DNA from: Bacteroidota bacterium
GTDB taxonomy: Bacteria; Bacteroidota; Ignavibacteria; Ignavibacteriales; Ignavibacteriaceae
Assembly (NCBI GenBank): GCA_021790055.1
Contig: JAJYIL010000211.1
Span: 1 to 5,923, forward strand
Reading direction: 5' to 3'
DNA: 5,923 bases
A program made the translations under genes and the position numbers. The notes under the pieces were generated by a model. That model ran no database searches, had not been told where the DNA came from, and saw nothing but the letters and a program-made list of their open reading frames with translations. Positions 5,694-5,923 of this stretch are shown here, piece after piece (the stretch's first letter is position 1; every line of letters starts with the position of its first letter).

Positions 5694-5923
5694 CTTAATT
5701 TTAAGCCTTTTCCTTTAAATCTTGAAACATCCTCTTTATTCGGGAAAGTATTATATGATGCCTGGCTGGCGTCATTTTTTATGAGATTGATTGGCAGTTT
5801 ATCTAGTAACTCAATGGCTTTTAGAAATGTTTCTGCGCTTAATTTCTTTGTTCTTTTAATTAATAAATCCAGAGATTCTTTTGGATTCAAATTAAACTCT
5901 GTTTGCATCAAAATATCACCGTC
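5690..5923 (-). CDS. Formyltransferase (Formyl_trans_N family), C-terminal fragment; 5' end outside window
   Basis: The frame is open to the right edge (at least 77 residues, beginning DGDILMQTEFNLNP), so the ATG at 5908 inside it is probably not the start. The visible part fits the end of the formyltransferase domain of methionyl-tRNA formyltransferase, ArnA and sugar N-formyltransferases: the GDIL-x-Q strand, an N-x-x-E-S-L-D-L-L helix, then a second helix ending KAIELLDKLP, an acidic-aromatic D-A-S-Q-A-S-Y segment, and a P-x-K-E-D-x-x-R-F ending. The catalytic Asn-His-Asp region would lie upstream. The protein ends directly after this domain with no room for the Fmt C-terminal tRNA-binding domain, and it sits in a polysaccharide operon. 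Both favour an amino-sugar N-formyltransferase (10-formyl-THF donor) over tRNA modification, but this is inference. Its TGA overlaps the deacetylase ATG. Confidence 0.72.
   Translation of the reverse strand, partial: DGDILMQTEFNLNPKESLDLLIKRTKKLSAETFLKAIELLDKLPINLIKNDASQASYNTFPNKEDVSRFKGKGLKLR

Noticed and set aside
5690..5908. Complete small gene starting at ATG 5908
   Set aside because: The frame is open through the window edge, and the sequence before the ATG (DGDIL) belongs to the formyltransferase fold, so this is a truncated larger gene.

Overview
The window is a surface-polysaccharide (exopolysaccharide, capsule or O-antigen type) biosynthesis locus. It is AT-rich and every supportable gene lies on the minus strand, so transcription runs from high to low coordinates. 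Protein style (a compact CoA-binding-like plus bacterial sugar transferase, a DUF3473-type deacetylase, a soluble DPM1-like synthase), AT-rich spacers and frequent TTG starts suggest a member of the Bacteroidota/Chlorobiota/Ignavibacteria group. This is an impression from sequence style only; no rRNA or universal marker is present.

Layout in transcription order. At the right edge is the C-terminal end of a formyltransferase (5690-5923, truncated by the window). It overlaps by ATGA with a NodB-family polysaccharide deacetylase of the exosortase-locus type (4869-5693). Next come a GT-A family 2 glycosyltransferase (3987-4823) and, 17 nt later, a polyprenyl-phosphate sugar-1-phosphate transferase with a TTG start (2566-3969). 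A 214-bp spacer follows with a helically phased CACARAG inverted repeat (2449-2514) and a second possible hairpin. Then comes a DPM1-like polyprenol-phosphate sugar synthase (1629-2351). A small toxin-antitoxin module follows: a frame-disrupted antitoxin (1352-1551) and a RelE/ParE-like toxin (1121-1351). The left edge carries a large GT2 gene with a TTG start (1-1097, truncated), whose rhamnosyltransferase-like domain is joined to a membrane segment resembling the N-terminus of the sugar-phosphate transferase at 2566-3969.

How the genes fit together (inference): the sugar-phosphate transferase loads the first sugar onto undecaprenyl phosphate at the inner membrane, and the GT2 enzymes extend the repeat unit. 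The DPM1-like enzyme makes a lipid-monophosphate sugar donor. The formyltransferase and deacetylase would tailor amino-sugar N-substituents. The toxin-antitoxin pair has no obvious metabolic link and looks like an insertion into the locus.

Most notable points: (i) the antitoxin reading frame is intact only if ribosomes shift -1, and exactly at the join is a correctly phased A AAA AAG heptamer; (ii) the GT2-membrane-domain fusion; (iii) the CACARAG palindrome; (iv) the coupled formyltransferase/deacetylase pair. None clearly amounts to a new system. The frameshifted antitoxin is the best candidate for follow-up, though simple decay or a homopolymer error is at least as likely.
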